This document shows positions 63,601-64,000 of a DNA stretch of 64,000 bases, in pieces. The stretch is from Hedera helix (lineage: Eukaryota > Streptophyta > Magnoliopsida > Apiales > Araliaceae), in NCBI GenBank assembly GCA_947179155.2, contig OX359286.1, positions 36,113,408 through 36,177,407 of the forward strand. Direction: 5' to 3'. The notes beneath the pieces are model-generated. The model had not been told where the DNA came from and searched no databases. It saw only the letters and a program-made list of their open reading frames with translations. Positions within the stretch are counted from its first letter, which is position 1, and every line of letters starts with the position of its first letter. The position numbers and the translations under genes were made by a program.

Positions 63601-63881
63601 GCTCAAGTATCTCCAATTACATGTGTCTATTCCTTGAATTACTGTTAATCTTATTACACCGATTAAGCATAACTGCAGATTCCCAATTGATACAACAGAG
63701 ATTAAACAGATCTTATTTATTACCACCTTACGGTCGAAACAAATCCTAATTTCAGAATCATTAATAGCTCATAACGCTAGCGATTAACCAAATCAAACAT
63801 ATATTTCTCTAAATAAATATATACACACACATACATATATAGATTGAAGGAGAAAACGATAAGATCAATACTTACCAACAT
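60635..63881 (-). CDS. BPA1: Binding partner of ACD11 (BPA1)-like RRM protein
   Basis: Five coding exons on the minus strand, 63881-63876 (Met-Leu), 62759-62656, 62572-62497, 61382-61296 and 61210-60635, join in frame to 282 residues. Introns are 1116, 83, 1114 and 85 bp. Residues 1 to about 85 form an RRM-like fold beginning IKTVKVSNVSLGASLQDIQE; the RNP positions are weakly aromatic, as in this family. From about 100 the family helical region follows: AEDVVSSMLAKGYVLGK, ASFDKKIGL, EMDQKLLVSEKAK, IMKNRYVFTGASFVTGAFNK, EKVGMAE, VHLSESPKASE. BPA1 proteins bind ACD11, a ceramide-1-phosphate transfer protein whose loss causes cell death with defence activation. The match to Arabidopsis BPA1 is close. 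The start is set by the small first exon before a GTAAGT donor. Confidence 0.92.
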
Positions 63882-64000
63882 CGCGAGCAGGTGAAAGAGA
63901 GAGATCAGGGGATACTGAAGCTCACGGAAAATTCGATCGAGAAGTGCAAATTGATTTGTACCTTAGTCTACCAGGGATTGTGGATGAAATGCGAGGAGAG
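63882..64000 (-). other. Leader of the BPA1-like gene, running to the window edge
   Basis: A purine-rich leader (GAGA motifs in + orientation) directly precedes the start codon. The promoter lies beyond the window. Confidence 0.5.

Overview
The window is nuclear DNA from a flowering plant, most likely a eudicot. Its genes have GT-AG introns, the intergenic DNA is very AT-rich, and transposons are everywhere: hAT and Stowaway MITEs, Ty3/gypsy-type LTRs and a Helitron. The proteins match Arabidopsis families closely. Nothing in the sequence fixes the genus. Names rest on remembered family sequence, and no database search was run.

I support five intact protein-coding genes and one decayed gene. 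From left to right they are: a plastid fibrillin (PAP3/FIB2 type, 3820-7984, +); a four-EF-hand calmodulin-like protein of the CML18 type (12062-12553, +); DPM2, the small ER subunit of dolichol-phosphate-mannose synthase (14609-14938, -, with a 2.4 kb intron in its 5' leader); a conserved one-pass membrane protein of unknown role (47079-47706, +); and a BPA1-like RRM protein of the ACD11 cell-death pathway (60635-63881, -). Next to the last lies a broken BPA1 paralogue (about 56303-58301, -) whose C-terminal module has been tandemly triplicated. The genes have no shared pathway and no operon-like arrangement.

Region by region: 1-2313 is the tail of an LTR, and 2314-2913 is the remainder of a hAT element. 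A minisatellite and (AT)n tract follow up to the fibrillin gene, whose introns hold a hAT MITE, a C31 tract and a Stowaway MITE. 8-17.4 kb carries the CML18 and DPM2 genes, which converge. 17.5-46.9 kb is a gene desert. It holds a hAT element split by a solo LTR (20123-23833) and then a five-level nest. That nest is a 2.0 kb Helitron (25201-43175) hit by an LTR (27220-43150). This LTR was hit in turn by a second LTR (27525-37603) and a third (37724-41621). The second LTR was itself hit by an inverted two-LTR element (28721-35930). Each nested LTR-type insertion is bounded by a target-site duplication that I could read; the Helitron, which makes none, is bounded by A and T. 44281-44940 is another hAT copy. 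50651-51788 is a short element with 538-bp terminal direct repeats. 53-56 kb shows no gene I can support.

The most unusual item is the innermost element. It has two nearly identical 3.46 kb LTRs around an internal region of only 285 bp, which keeps a tRNA-iMet primer site and a polypurine tract but has no coding capacity. The BPA1 paralogue with module triplication is second.
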